NCBI GenBank assembly: GCA_938017795.1
Contig: CALIJZ010000003.1
Coordinates: 1 to 52,509 of the forward strand
Reading direction: 5' to 3'
Length of the DNA stretch: 52,509 nucleotides
Source: an uncultured Bacteriovoracaceae bacterium
GTDB taxonomy: Bacteria > Bdellovibrionota > Bacteriovoracia > Bacteriovoracales > Bacteriovoracaceae
The position numbers and the translations under genes are program-made. The notes under the pieces are model-generated. The model saw only the letters and a program-made list of their open reading frames with translations, was not told the origin of the DNA and made no database searches. Of this stretch, positions 8,866 to 17,312 are shown in pieces (the first letter of the stretch is position 1; the number at the start of each line of letters is the position of its first letter).

Positions 8866-10222
8866 ATACTTGGTTGGAGTTAAAAAGCAACAAATAAACT
8901 GAGATGAGAGAACAAACGAAAGTTATAAGAAAGTGGATATTAAGATTTTTTAAATTTCTAATTTCTTGAGTGTTTGGTGCAAGAAAAGTTATTGCAGCTA
9001 CAGCGCAGAGGATGTAAATATCTTCAAGAGATTTTAAGCCGTCAAATTTACTAATCATACCTTTTAGAATGTTGATTGCTTGATCAAAGGTTTGAGCACG
9101 GAAGAAGACCCAGGCAACAATGCTGGCTATGAAAGTTAATAGAATAGAAAGTATATTATATACTTTTGATTTTCCGATATAAATTCTACGCCAGAAATTA
9201 TTAATTACGAGATAGAGCCCATGAAGTCCACCCCAGATAATAAAATTCCATCCAGCTCCATGCCACAAGCCACCTAGTAGCATCGTTGTTAATAAATTTA
9301 TATTTTTTCTAAGTTTTCCATGCCTATTTCCCCCAAGAGGAATATAAAGATAATCTCTTAAAAAACTTGAAAGTGTAATATGCCATCTTCTCCAGAATTC
9401 TATAATATTCTTAGATTTGTATGGTGAGTTAAAGTTAAGCGGTAAATTTATACCAATCATTAATGCAATCCCAATTGCCATGTCAGAGTAACCACTAAAA
9501 TCGTAATATAGTTGAAAGGTATAACTAAGTGTTGAAATCCAGCTTTCCGAGAATGAAGGAATTATATCGTTCTTATCATAAATTTTAGAAACATTAGCAG
9601 ATAAATTGTCAGCAATAAGCATTTTTTTTGTTAGGCCAATAACGAAAATTGAAAAACCAAAATATAAATTATCCCAACTGAATTTTTTTATCTTTTCTTT
9701 AACGTTGAATTGAGGAGTTAAATCTTTATGGTGAACAATTGGCCCAGCGATAAGTTGAGGAAAAAAGACCACAAATAAGCTATAATCAAGGAATTTATAC
9801 TTAACATTATTATTTCTAAAGATATCAACAATATAGGCAATTTGTTGAAAGGTGAAAAATGAAATTGCTAATGGGAGAGCAATCTTTTCAAAATTTAAAC
9901 TAGCTTGAGTAAGATAATTAACGTTTTCAATAAAAAAATTAAAGTACTTAAAATAAGCAAGGAAAGAAAGATTTAGAATTACTCCAAAAGTTAAAACTGA
10001 TTTTGACGAAGATTTATTGAGAGATCGACCAATGAGATAATTAAAAACAACTGAAAGTAAAATAACCCACAAATATCTCCAATTCCAGTAAGAATAGTAA
10101 ACAAGAGAGGCAATTATTAAAAAAAACTTAGAAAAATTATGACTTAATTTTTGAAAGAGAAAATATAAAACAACTACAATAGGAAGAAAGATAAAAGTGA
10201 ATTGGATTGTGCTAAATATCAT
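8840..10222 (-). CDS. MBOAT O-acyltransferase (AlgI/DltB type)
   Basis: This 460-residue polytopic membrane protein has the hallmarks of membrane-bound O-acyltransferases: FWRRWHITLS with His281, YIPLGGNR, and GGLWHGAGWNF with the invariant catalytic His321. About ten or more hydrophobic segments span the whole length. AlgI-like enzymes pass an acyl group, usually acetyl, across the inner membrane for polysaccharide O-acylation. The adjacent SGNH-like protein is the expected acceptor-side partner. The gene is first in its unit and diverges from the aldolase gene across a 67-base gap that must hold both promoters. Confidence 0.93.
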   Translation of the reverse strand: MIFSTIQFTFIFLPIVVVLYFLFQKLSHNFSKFFLIIASLVYYSYWNWRYLWVILLSVVFNYLIGRSLNKSSSKSVLTFGVILNLSFLAYFKYFNFFIENVNYLTQASLNFEKIALPLAISFFTFQQIAYIVDIFRNNNVKYKFLDYSLFVVFFPQLIAGPIVHHKDLTPQFNVKEKIKKFSWDNLYFGFSIFVIGLTKKMLIADNLSANVSKIYDKNDIIPSFSESWISTLSYTFQLYYDFSGYSDMAIGIALMIGINLPLNFNSPYKSKNIIEFWRRWHITLSSFLRDYLYIPLGGNRHGKLRKNINLLTTMLLGGLWHGAGWNFIIWGGLHGLYLVINNFWRRIYIGKSKVYNILSILLTFIASIVAWVFFRAQTFDQAINILKGMISKFDGLKSLEDIYILCAVAAITFLAPNTQEIRNLKNLNIHFLITFVCSLISVYLLLFNSNQVYEFLYYDF

Positions 10223-10289
10223 TAATATTTTCTCTTTCTTAGCTTAAATATGTTATATAAAGTTATACTTAATATAAATAGAGAAATAA

Positions 10290-11057
10290 ATGAAAACACT
10301 TAAAGAAAAATTATCTAATAATGAGCTTTCAATTGGATCTTGGATATCTATTGCTCACCCTGATGTTGTCGAAATAATGGCCTCAGCTGGATTTGAATGG
10401 TTAGTTATTGACTTGGAGCATACCAGTACAAGCATTGAAACCGCCAAGACCTTGATAGCAACTTCCCAATCTAAAGGGTGTACTCCTCTCGTCAGAGTAG
10501 GAGCAAATGATGAATTAATCATTAAACGGGTTATGGATTCAGGTGCAGAAGGAATCATTATTCCTATGATAAAAAATGCTGAAGAAGCTAAAAGAGCAGT
10601 TTCCTATACCAAGTATCCTCCTGTTGGATCCCGGGGAGTTGGTTTATATAGAGCTCAAAACTACGGAACAAACTTTATGGAGTACAAAGAATCTAATCAA
10701 AAGAACTCAGTACTTATAACTCAAATCGAACACATTGACGCGGTGAGAAATATTGAGGAGATTTTACAAGTTCCTGGAGTTGATGGAACTCTTGTAGGTC
10801 CTTATGATTTATCTGCTTCGATGGGCTATCCGGGCGAGTATGATAGAGATGATGTGAAAGAAGCTTTAGAGAGGGTTAAGAAAGCCTGTTTTAAATATAA
10901 TAAACCACTAGGCTTTCATGTAATTAAATCTGAAGCTAAATACCTTAATGAAAAAATTAAAGAAGGATATACTTTTTTAGCTTTTAGTATTGATTTCTTC
11001 TTTCTTGGTGATCGTGCTAGAGAAGAAATGAAAAAGGTTGTAAAAAATGAAATTTAA
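10290..11057 (+). CDS. HpcH/HpaI-family class II aldolase
   Basis: This 255-residue protein matches HpaI-type pyruvate aldolases. It shows WLVIDLEH (His44 as the catalytic base), PLVRV with Arg69 that binds the pyruvate carboxylate, QIE (Glu147) and GPYDL (Asp173) as metal ligands, and PVGSRG. Known members reversibly join pyruvate and an aldehyde to give a 2-keto-3-deoxy acid. In this setting, heading a cassette that ends in a CMP-sugar synthetase, I infer a biosynthetic direction giving a 2-keto-3-deoxy sugar acid. The gene overlaps the epimerase gene by 11 bases. The substrate aldehyde is unknown. Confidence 0.9.
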   Translation: MKTLKEKLSNNELSIGSWISIAHPDVVEIMASAGFEWLVIDLEHTSTSIETAKTLIATSQSKGCTPLVRVGANDELIIKRVMDSGAEGIIIPMIKNAEEAKRAVSYTKYPPVGSRGVGLYRAQNYGTNFMEYKESNQKNSVLITQIEHIDAVRNIEEILQVPGVDGTLVGPYDLSASMGYPGEYDRDDVKEALERVKKACFKYNKPLGFHVIKSEAKYLNEKIKEGYTFLAFSIDFFFLGDRAREEMKKVVKNEI

Positions 11058-11979
11058 AACTTTAGTTATTGGTGGATCTGGCTTTCTAGGAAGCCATGTG
11101 GCTGATGCTCTGAGCGATGCTGGTCATAAAGTTACAATTTTTGATCACAAACCAAGTACATATAAAAGAGATGATCAGCAAGAAATCATTGGAAGCATCC
11201 TCGAAGAGCAAGCTTTAAGAGATGCTATCAAAGGTATGGACTATGTTTATCATATGGCGGGTATAGCTGATATAGATGAATGTAATTCAAGGCCGGTTGA
11301 TACAGTTAAAATAAATGTTTTTGGAACAGCACATGTTTTAGAGGCATGTAAAGATGCAGATGTTAAGAAATTGGTATTTGCAAGTTCAGCATATGTTTAT
11401 TCTGATTCAGGTTCATTTTATCGTGTTAGTAAGCAAGCTTGTGAAGGATTAATTGAAACTTATCATGAAGAATTTGGATTAAATTATGTCATTTTACGAT
11501 ATGGATCTCTATATGGCCCAAGAACTGATAGAAGAAATAGTCTTTATAGAATTTGTGAAGACGCTCTGACTCAACAAGAGATTGATTATGGTGGTGAGGG
11601 TGATGAGAGAAGAGAGTTTATTCATGTATTTGATGCGTCTAAGATGAGTGTTCAGGTATTAAAAGAAGATTTTTCTAATCAAAATATTATCTTAACTGGA
11701 CCAACTACAATTAAGTATTCAGACTTACTTTCGATGGTTTCTGAAATGCTTCAAAATAAAGTGAAGATCAACTACAGTAAGAAAAAATCTAAGACTCATT
11801 ATAAATTATCACCTTATTCTTTTAGTCCTAAGTTTGGGAAAAAATTGATTGCAAACCCACAAGTAGATCTTGGGCAAGGTCTTGTTAATCTATTGGGTGA
11901 AATTCATCAACGTTTACATCCTGATATGCAAGAAAAATTTGGTCTGTTAACAACGGATTCCAATGAGGATATTCATTGA
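11047..11979 (+). CDS. NAD-dependent sugar epimerase/dehydratase (extended SDR)
   Basis: The nucleotide-binding motif GGSGFLG is at residues 9-15. ASSAYVY supplies the catalytic serine, and Y125-x-x-x-K129 (YRVSK) is the active-site pair of extended SDR enzymes. LRYGSLYGPR and REFIHVFDAS are the usual substrate-domain landmarks. At 310 residues it has normal length. Members epimerise, dehydrate or oxidise nucleotide sugars. It overlaps the aldolase gene by 11 bases and the cyclase gene by 4, so it belongs to the same translational unit and probably shapes the sugar skeleton that the cassette activates. Confidence 0.9.
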   Translation: MKFKTLVIGGSGFLGSHVADALSDAGHKVTIFDHKPSTYKRDDQQEIIGSILEEQALRDAIKGMDYVYHMAGIADIDECNSRPVDTVKINVFGTAHVLEACKDADVKKLVFASSAYVYSDSGSFYRVSKQACEGLIETYHEEFGLNYVILRYGSLYGPRTDRRNSLYRICEDALTQQEIDYGGEGDERREFIHVFDASKMSVQVLKEDFSNQNIILTGPTTIKYSDLLSMVSEMLQNKVKINYSKKKSKTHYKLSPYSFSPKFGKKLIANPQVDLGQGLVNLLGEIHQRLHPDMQEKFGLLTTDSNEDIH

Positions 11980-12644
11980 GTTGGGAATTCTTATCTTACG
12001 AATTAAGTGAGAATCTTTCAGGTTATGGAAATGGTGATAGAATTAAAATATCAAAAGTACGGCAAATGTGCTGCGGTGACACAAGTAATAATACCGAGTT
12101 TTCTATGCCAACACACTTTGGAACTCATTTAGATTTTCCATTTCATTTTGATAAAGAAGGTGCAACTGCATCAGAATACAAATCAGAAGATTTTATTTTT
12201 AAATCTGTTTTGTTTTATGATTATCCGTTACTAGCAAGAGAGAACAAACTCTTTGAACCTAGTGATTTTGATCTTGAAGAAAACTTTGAGATTGAAGCAA
12301 TTATTATTAAATCACATTATTGTGAGTATCGAGAAACAGAAAAATATTGGAAAAATGGTCCTGGATTTAATAAGGGAGTAGCAACTCATTTAAAAAAGAT
12401 TTTTCCAAATTTAAGATTAATTGGCTTTGATTCGATTTCTTTAACAAATTTTCAAAATAGAGAGCTTGGTAGAGTTGTTCATAAAGAATTTTTGAAAGAC
12501 CATAAAATCTTAATTCTTGAAGATCTAGACTTAACAGGCCTTAACGAAAAATCGAAAATATCAGAAATGATTGTTTCTCCTATCAGACTCAAAGACGGTG
12601 ATGGAGCACCAGCAACTGTATTTGCTAAGGTAGATCATGATTAA
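11976..12644 (+). CDS. Cyclase / kynurenine formamidase-like metal hydrolase
   Basis: This 222-residue protein contains PTHFGTHLDFPFH (residues 46-57), the H-x-G-T-H-x-D-x-P-x-H metal-binding motif of the cyclase family (KynB-like, Pfam Cyclase). His47, His51, Asp53 and His57 would bind the metal. Known members hydrolyse formamides, lactones or similar bonds. The start is a TTG that shares TTGA with the stop of the preceding gene, a sign of translational coupling. In a sugar-acid cassette a lactone- or amide-hydrolysing step is plausible, but the substrate cannot be read from sequence. Confidence 0.85.
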   Translation: MSWEFLSYELSENLSGYGNGDRIKISKVRQMCCGDTSNNTEFSMPTHFGTHLDFPFHFDKEGATASEYKSEDFIFKSVLFYDYPLLARENKLFEPSDFDLEENFEIEAIIIKSHYCEYRETEKYWKNGPGFNKGVATHLKKIFPNLRLIGFDSISLTNFQNRELGRVVHKEFLKDHKILILEDLDLTGLNEKSKISEMIVSPIRLKDGDGAPATVFAKVDHD

Positions 12645-13278
12645 AAATATTTTGTGGGACTTTGATGGAGTTTTTGTAAACTCTGTTCCTTTAAAGGGAA
12701 AAGGCTTTCATGAAGTTTATAAAAAGTTCGGAGAGTTAATTGCCACAGAAGTAGAGGCTGAGCATTACAAAATGGGTGGCATAAGTCGTTATGTGAAATT
12801 TAGAAAATGGCACAAGAAGTTTTTGAACGAAGAGATTTCTGATGATCAAGTCCAAAAACTTGCTCAAGAATATTCAAATTTTGTAAAGAGCAAGGTCATA
12901 GAAGAAGATTTAACTGATGGTTTGAGTGAATTTCTTAACTTATCATCTAGACATTATAATAATTGGATAATTTCAGGAACTCCTCATAATGAAATGAATG
13001 AAATTGTCGAGAAAAAAGAATTAAGTAAATACTTTCTATCTGTTCATGGATCACCAAAGTCAAAAATTCAATGGGTTCAGCATTTATTAAAAAACCATCA
13101 ACTAAACTCTGATAACACAGTGTTTATTGGGGATGCTAACTCTGATTATATGGCAGCCAAAGAGTTTAACTTTAAGTTTATAGCTGTTAGCCGAGAATAT
13201 AATATGGAGCAATTCCATGATGCTACCTTGAGGATTAATGACTTTATTAACTTTCAACAAAAAATAGAACGATTATGA
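12637..13278 (+). CDS. HAD-family phosphatase
   Basis: This 213-residue protein shows all HAD motifs: WDFDGV with Asp8 and Asp10 (motif I), SGTP at 113-116 (motif II), a lysine near residue 141-143 in GSPKSK (motif III) and GDANSDYMAA at 165-174 (motif IV). A helical cap lies between motifs I and II, as in the beta-phosphoglucomutase/phosphoglycolate phosphatase group. It overlaps the cyclase gene by 8 bases and the dehydrogenase gene by 4. In sialic-acid-like pathways a HAD phosphatase removes phosphate from the keto acid before CMP activation; the same role is inferred here. Confidence 0.88.
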   Translation: MIKNILWDFDGVFVNSVPLKGKGFHEVYKKFGELIATEVEAEHYKMGGISRYVKFRKWHKKFLNEEISDDQVQKLAQEYSNFVKSKVIEEDLTDGLSEFLNLSSRHYNNWIISGTPHNEMNEIVEKKELSKYFLSVHGSPKSKIQWVQHLLKNHQLNSDNTVFIGDANSDYMAAKEFNFKFIAVSREYNMEQFHDATLRINDFINFQQKIERL

Positions 13279-14183
13279 ATATTTTAGTAACCTCCACATC
13301 TTTTCAGGATAACCCTGGCAAGCATAGAAACTTACTTGATAGTAACGTTTCAACCATCGATTATTTAAGAGGACCTCTTTCTAAGGATGAATTACTTAAA
13401 GTAGACTGGACTAAATATGATGGAGTAATCTGTGGGGATGATGAATATACTTCTGAGGTATTAAGCGAGTTGAAAAAATCGGGAGTAAGTGTTTTATCAA
13501 AGTACGGAGTTGGTTTAGATAAAGTAGATTTAAAGTCTGCTTCTGAACTAGGCATTAAAGTCGTAAATTGTTTAGGAATTAATCACGAAACTGTATCAGA
13601 GCACGTTTTTGCACTTTTATTAAACTACGCAAAAAACATTTCTTATTCCTTAGAGGAGACCTCCCAGGGTAGGTGGTCCAGAAAAACTGGTTTTGACCTC
13701 AAGGAAAAATCTCTTTTGGTTTTGGGTTTAGGGAAAATAGGAAAAGAAGTCGTAAGAAGAGCAAAAGCTTTTAATATGAATGTTTTTTATTATGATCCAT
13801 TCGTTGAAGGCCTTGATGGGGTAGAGCGAGTTACTAGTCTTGAAGATCTTTCAAAATTTAGAATGATAAGTGTTCATGTACCATTAAATGATTCAACAAG
13901 AGGTTTGTTGAACACAAATAATTTAAGCACTGCAAAAGATTTAGTTTTAATTAACACTTCAAGGGCCCATGTAGTTTGTAAAGATGCATTAGCGAATTTA
14001 ATTTCTACGAACAAGTTAGAGGCATATTTAACAGATGTTTGGTATGAGGAGCCTTGTTCGGAGGATGACTTAATGTTAAAGACCGAGAAGATTTATGTTA
14101 CTCCTCATATTGCTTCCAGAACTATTGATAATGTTGAAAAACAAGGATTAATGAGTGTTCAGAATTTATTGAGAGAGTTATAG
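13275..14183 (+). CDS. D-isomer-specific 2-hydroxyacid dehydrogenase (SerA-like)
   Basis: This 302-residue protein has the Rossmann motif GLGKIG (151-156), NTSR with Arg230, an acidic residue at about 258 (YEEP) and TPHIAS with His278. These give the Arg-Glu-His catalytic set of 2-hydroxyacid dehydrogenases. KYGVGLDKVD is the usual substrate-domain block. There is no ACT regulatory domain, so it is shorter than many serine-pathway SerA proteins. Overlaps and spacing of only a few bases on both sides place it in the aldolase to CMP-synthetase cassette, where it may reduce or oxidise a 2-keto/2-hydroxy acid intermediate. Confidence 0.9.
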   Translation: MNILVTSTSFQDNPGKHRNLLDSNVSTIDYLRGPLSKDELLKVDWTKYDGVICGDDEYTSEVLSELKKSGVSVLSKYGVGLDKVDLKSASELGIKVVNCLGINHETVSEHVFALLLNYAKNISYSLEETSQGRWSRKTGFDLKEKSLLVLGLGKIGKEVVRRAKAFNMNVFYYDPFVEGLDGVERVTSLEDLSKFRMISVHVPLNDSTRGLLNTNNLSTAKDLVLINTSRAHVVCKDALANLISTNKLEAYLTDVWYEEPCSEDDLMLKTEKIYVTPHIASRTIDNVEKQGLMSVQNLLREL

Positions 14184-14185
14184 AG

Positions 14186-14872
14186 ATGAATATAGTTGCT
14201 TTAGTACCAATGAAGGGGAACTCAGAAAGAGTTCCAAACAAGAATTTAAAGAAGATGGATGGGGTTCCTTTATATCATTATATCGTTAAATCGTTAATTG
14301 CTTCTAAGTGTTTTTCAAAGATTATTATCAATACTGATTCAAAAAAAATACAAGAAGATGTTCAGAAAAATTTCCCTAAAGTAATTTGTGTTGAACGACC
14401 TGAAGAATTGAGGGGAGATTTTGTATCGATGAATAAAATCATTGAGCATGATATGAATTTTGTTGAATCTGATTATTACTTGCAAACTCACTCTACAAAT
14501 CCCTTGTTAACACAAATGAGTATCAAGAGTGCCATTGAAGATTTTCAAAATAAAAAAACTGATTATGATTCAATGTTTTCGGTAACACGGTTGCAAACAA
14601 GGCTATATGATAAGAATATAAAGCCAGTGAATCATAATCCTAATGAATTAATCAGGACTCAAGATCTAGAACCTCTTTATGAAGAAAATTCAAACTTTTT
14701 CATCTTTTCAAAAGCATCATTTTTAGCAAATGGTAGTAAGAGGATAGGTGAAAAACCTTGTTTTTTTGAACTAAATAAAATTGAAGCATTAGATATTGAT
14801 GAGCAAGAAGATTGGGATTTAGTGGAAGCTATCCTTAATAGCCGTAAAAATGGAATAAATCAAAGTCTGTAG
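14186..14872 (+). CDS. Acylneuraminate/KDO-type cytidylyltransferase (CMP-sugar synthetase)
   Basis: This 228-residue protein starts with VPMKGNSERVPNKN (residues 7-20), a variant of the nucleotide-binding loop of NeuA/KdsB enzymes. IINTDS, an STNPLL block and ALDIDEQEDW near the C-terminus complete the family pattern. The family uses CTP to activate 2-keto-3-deoxy acids as CMP sugars. No NeuB or KdsA homologue is near it; the only candidate to make its keto-acid substrate is the pyruvate aldolase at the head of the cassette. The last 54 bases overlap the end of the convergent glycosyltransferase gene. Confidence 0.88.
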   Translation: MNIVALVPMKGNSERVPNKNLKKMDGVPLYHYIVKSLIASKCFSKIIINTDSKKIQEDVQKNFPKVICVERPEELRGDFVSMNKIIEHDMNFVESDYYLQTHSTNPLLTQMSIKSAIEDFQNKKTDYDSMFSVTRLQTRLYDKNIKPVNHNPNELIRTQDLEPLYEENSNFFIFSKASFLANGSKRIGEKPCFFELNKIEALDIDEQEDWDLVEAILNSRKNGINQSL

Positions 14873-15943
14873 TTCTTTATCTTTTTTAGAATATTCTCGT
14901 ATCTGAAACCTGCAAACAGTAATTCCTATCAATTCAAGCATTTCATTCTCGCTCATAACATTTTTTAATTTATCGATATTTTGAAATGAGGCTAGAAACT
15001 TTTGAGCAGCTTGTAAGTTGTCTTTAAGTAGAATAAACGAATAATTAAAAATAAGCCTATTTAACTGAGCTTTATAAAATAAATTCTCATCAAAATTAGG
15101 GAAATTGCACTCTTTTCCTCTTTCGTAAGCGGACTTAATCAGAGTCAAAGCTTTCTCAAATCTCTCTTGTGAGTGACAGCGGAGCATACTTGATTTTTTT
15201 TGACGATAAAGTCCTGAAATATATCCACTGCTAAGGAAGGCATAATCATTAATCATTAAATCGTTCCAGAATTTCCAGTCCTCCCCTCCGTGTTTATAAC
15301 TTTCATCAAAGGAGAAAGTTGAAAAGATTTTCTTATCTAATAAAGCAGAATGAACAGGAAATGGGATATATAAGTTGCAATTATGTAAAGATTTCCTTTG
15401 TTTTTTTATTCCGTAATAATTTAATAGATAAATATTTCGATGAATCTTTTCTCTGACTTGTGCTGAAAAACCAAAACTCCCAATGACTTTTGGATCTTTG
15501 TTCTTTTTAAGATCAATTACTCTTCTATAAATCGATGATTTTAAAATCACATCATCTGCATCTAAAAAAGTAATAAATTCTCCATTGGCATGGCGAGTTC
15601 CTGTGTTTCTAGATGCAGACAGTCCCTTATTTTCATCATGAGTAATCACTGTAAATCTTTCAGGATATTCTTGGATGATCTCTTTAAGTTGAACTGAAGA
15701 AGTTGAGGCATCATCAACTACGATGCATTCAATATTTGGATAGGTTTGAGCCAAAACGCTCTCTATACACTCTCGAAAGTGAACTTCTTCGTTGTAGTAC
15801 GGTATTATAATTGATACGAGAGGAGGGTTATCTAAGGAGTTCAAATCAAAAGTTAATAACCTTAAATGATGACGAAAATTAATTCCTATCTTGGCAAAAA
15901 TATAAAAATATTTATTATATAGACCATAATGAACTAGGTTCAC
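14819..15943 (-). CDS. Family 2 glycosyltransferase
   Basis: The GT2 landmarks of this 374-residue protein are VSIIIPYYNEE, CIVVDDAS, NKGLSASRNTG and the metal-binding TFLDADD, followed by GGEDWKFWN and GLYRQKKSSM. The order and wording match the glycosyltransferase at 4579-5685, so the two are paralogues. It is the last gene of the minus-strand ribitol-phosphate operon; its start overlaps the stop of the IspD-SDR gene by four bases (ATGA). It may add a branch or linkage sugar to the ribitol-phosphate polymer. Its 3' end overlaps the convergent CMP-sugar synthetase gene by 54 bases. Confidence 0.9.
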   Translation of the reverse strand: MNLVHYGLYNKYFYIFAKIGINFRHHLRLLTFDLNSLDNPPLVSIIIPYYNEEVHFRECIESVLAQTYPNIECIVVDDASTSSVQLKEIIQEYPERFTVITHDENKGLSASRNTGTRHANGEFITFLDADDVILKSSIYRRVIDLKKNKDPKVIGSFGFSAQVREKIHRNIYLLNYYGIKKQRKSLHNCNLYIPFPVHSALLDKKIFSTFSFDESYKHGGEDWKFWNDLMINDYAFLSSGYISGLYRQKKSSMLRCHSQERFEKALTLIKSAYERGKECNFPNFDENLFYKAQLNRLIFNYSFILLKDNLQAAQKFLASFQNIDKLKNVMSENEMLELIGITVCRFQIREYSKKDKELQTLIYSIFTAIKDSFH

Positions 15944-17295
15944 CGATTGTCTCTCTTGGCATCTATAACTAAGCTAGTGAAATCAGACAAAATTGTGGAG
16001 AGCGAAATCTTTGCTACTTCAGATGCACTCATCAAAGAACCTTCAGGTTCAATACCAAAATTTTTAATTCTCATTGGAGTTTTGGTCCGCTCGGGGCAAA
16101 TCACATTAACTTTAATGTTTGATTCAAGGAACTCTGCGGCAACTGCTTGGGCTAAATTTACAATTGCAGCTTTTGTTGAGGAATAAATACTATACCCTGG
16201 CCTACCACGAGTATAGGAACTGGAGGTAAATAAAAGTAAATGCCCACTTTTTTCCTTCAAGTATTTATAAGATTCTTTTGCGACAATTACACTGCCTAAG
16301 TAGTTTATTGATACTTCCTCATTAATGCTTTTATAATCCCTATCTTTTAAATCATTTTTTTCAAGTACGCCGGCAGTATTTATAATCGCATCAATTGGCG
16401 ATTTCTTGCTGACTTCTGCAAGATAACGTCGAACATCTTCAGAATTTGTAATATCAACACCTTCTCTTCTAGAGGTTGAGAAAACCTTTGCTTCATTTTT
16501 AGACGCAAGTTGAGCTATTGCTTCTCCTATTCCACTATTGCCACCCAAAATCACAATTGTTTTATTTTTTAAGTTTTCAAAAGATTGTAGAGTAACGCTA
16601 CTTTTGTTTAATTGAAATAACTTCTCTGCTAAGACTAAATCTTCAGGATAAGTTATTTTTATATTTTTTTGTTCACCTGCAATAATTTTAATTTTATCTT
16701 CGAAGTAATGTCTATAAAGTCCGCAGTCATCAGTTACTGGAAAGCTCTTGTCAGATTCATATTTGTTATGAGCTTCAAGGATTTTTTTATAATTAAAACC
16801 TTGCGGTGTTTGACCACGCATTAAAAACTCTCTTTTTGGAATTGAATCAATATATCCATCTGAAACTTTAATGATAGTATCAGCACAAGCTATTGCAACA
16901 TCTATTGCATCTTGAGTGGATAGTTCGTTTATTGAGTTTGAAATAATTTCATCACTTACAAAGGGCCTTACTGCATCATGAATTAATACTTTTTTAGTAT
17001 TAATTGAACAACATGCTAATAGCCCTTGATGCGATGACTCCTGCCTTGTGGTTCCACCAGAGATAATACTTTTTACTTTGGTTAGATTAAACTTTTTAGT
17101 TAAGCTTTGAAGTTGTTCAATATAAGATTCATGAGAAACAATAATGATTTTATGAATAAGTGAATTATTCTGAAATTTTTCTAATGTATGTACGATGATT
17201 GGTTTTCCAGCAAGTTTTAAAAATTGCTTTGGAGTTTCAGAGTCAAAGCGAGATCCTGATCCACCAGCTAAAATAATAGCAATATTTGATTCCAA
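15940..17295 (-). CDS. Bifunctional ribitol-5-phosphate cytidylyltransferase / ribulose-5-phosphate reductase (IspD-SDR fusion, Bcs1-like)
   Basis: Residues 1-230 are an IspD-like cytidylyltransferase: LAGGSGSRF at 9-17, a lysine at 23 in TPKQF, LIHDAVRPF and RGQTPQGF. Residues 245-451 form a classical SDR reductase with GGNSGIG (251-257), NTAG, a serine triplet near 358-360 and Y371-SST-K375. This domain order is that of Haemophilus Bcs1, which reduces D-ribulose 5-phosphate to D-ribitol 5-phosphate and makes CDP-ribitol, and equals the Gram-positive TarI plus TarJ pair. The two adjacent TagF/TarL-type polymerases support the CDP-ribitol reading rather than isoprenoid synthesis. A CDP-polyol other than ribitol is possible. 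Confidence 0.85.
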   Translation of the reverse strand: MESNIAIILAGGSGSRFDSETPKQFLKLAGKPIIVHTLEKFQNNSLIHKIIIVSHESYIEQLQSLTKKFNLTKVKSIISGGTTRQESSHQGLLACCSINTKKVLIHDAVRPFVSDEIISNSINELSTQDAIDVAIACADTIIKVSDGYIDSIPKREFLMRGQTPQGFNYKKILEAHNKYESDKSFPVTDDCGLYRHYFEDKIKIIAGEQKNIKITYPEDLVLAEKLFQLNKSSVTLQSFENLKNKTIVILGGNSGIGEAIAQLASKNEAKVFSTSRREGVDITNSEDVRRYLAEVSKKSPIDAIINTAGVLEKNDLKDRDYKSINEEVSINYLGSVIVAKESYKYLKEKSGHLLLFTSSSYTRGRPGYSIYSSTKAAIVNLAQAVAAEFLESNIKVNVICPERTKTPMRIKNFGIEPEGSLMSASEVAKISLSTILSDFTSLVIDAKRDNR

Positions 17296-17312
17296 AAGTT
17301 GTCCCTTCTTGA

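Noticed and set aside
15940..17295. Reading the fusion as the isoprenoid enzyme IspD
   Set aside because: The C-terminal SDR domain and the adjacent TagF-like genes fit the Bcs1 ribitol pathway better; the organism's own ispD is expected elsewhere.
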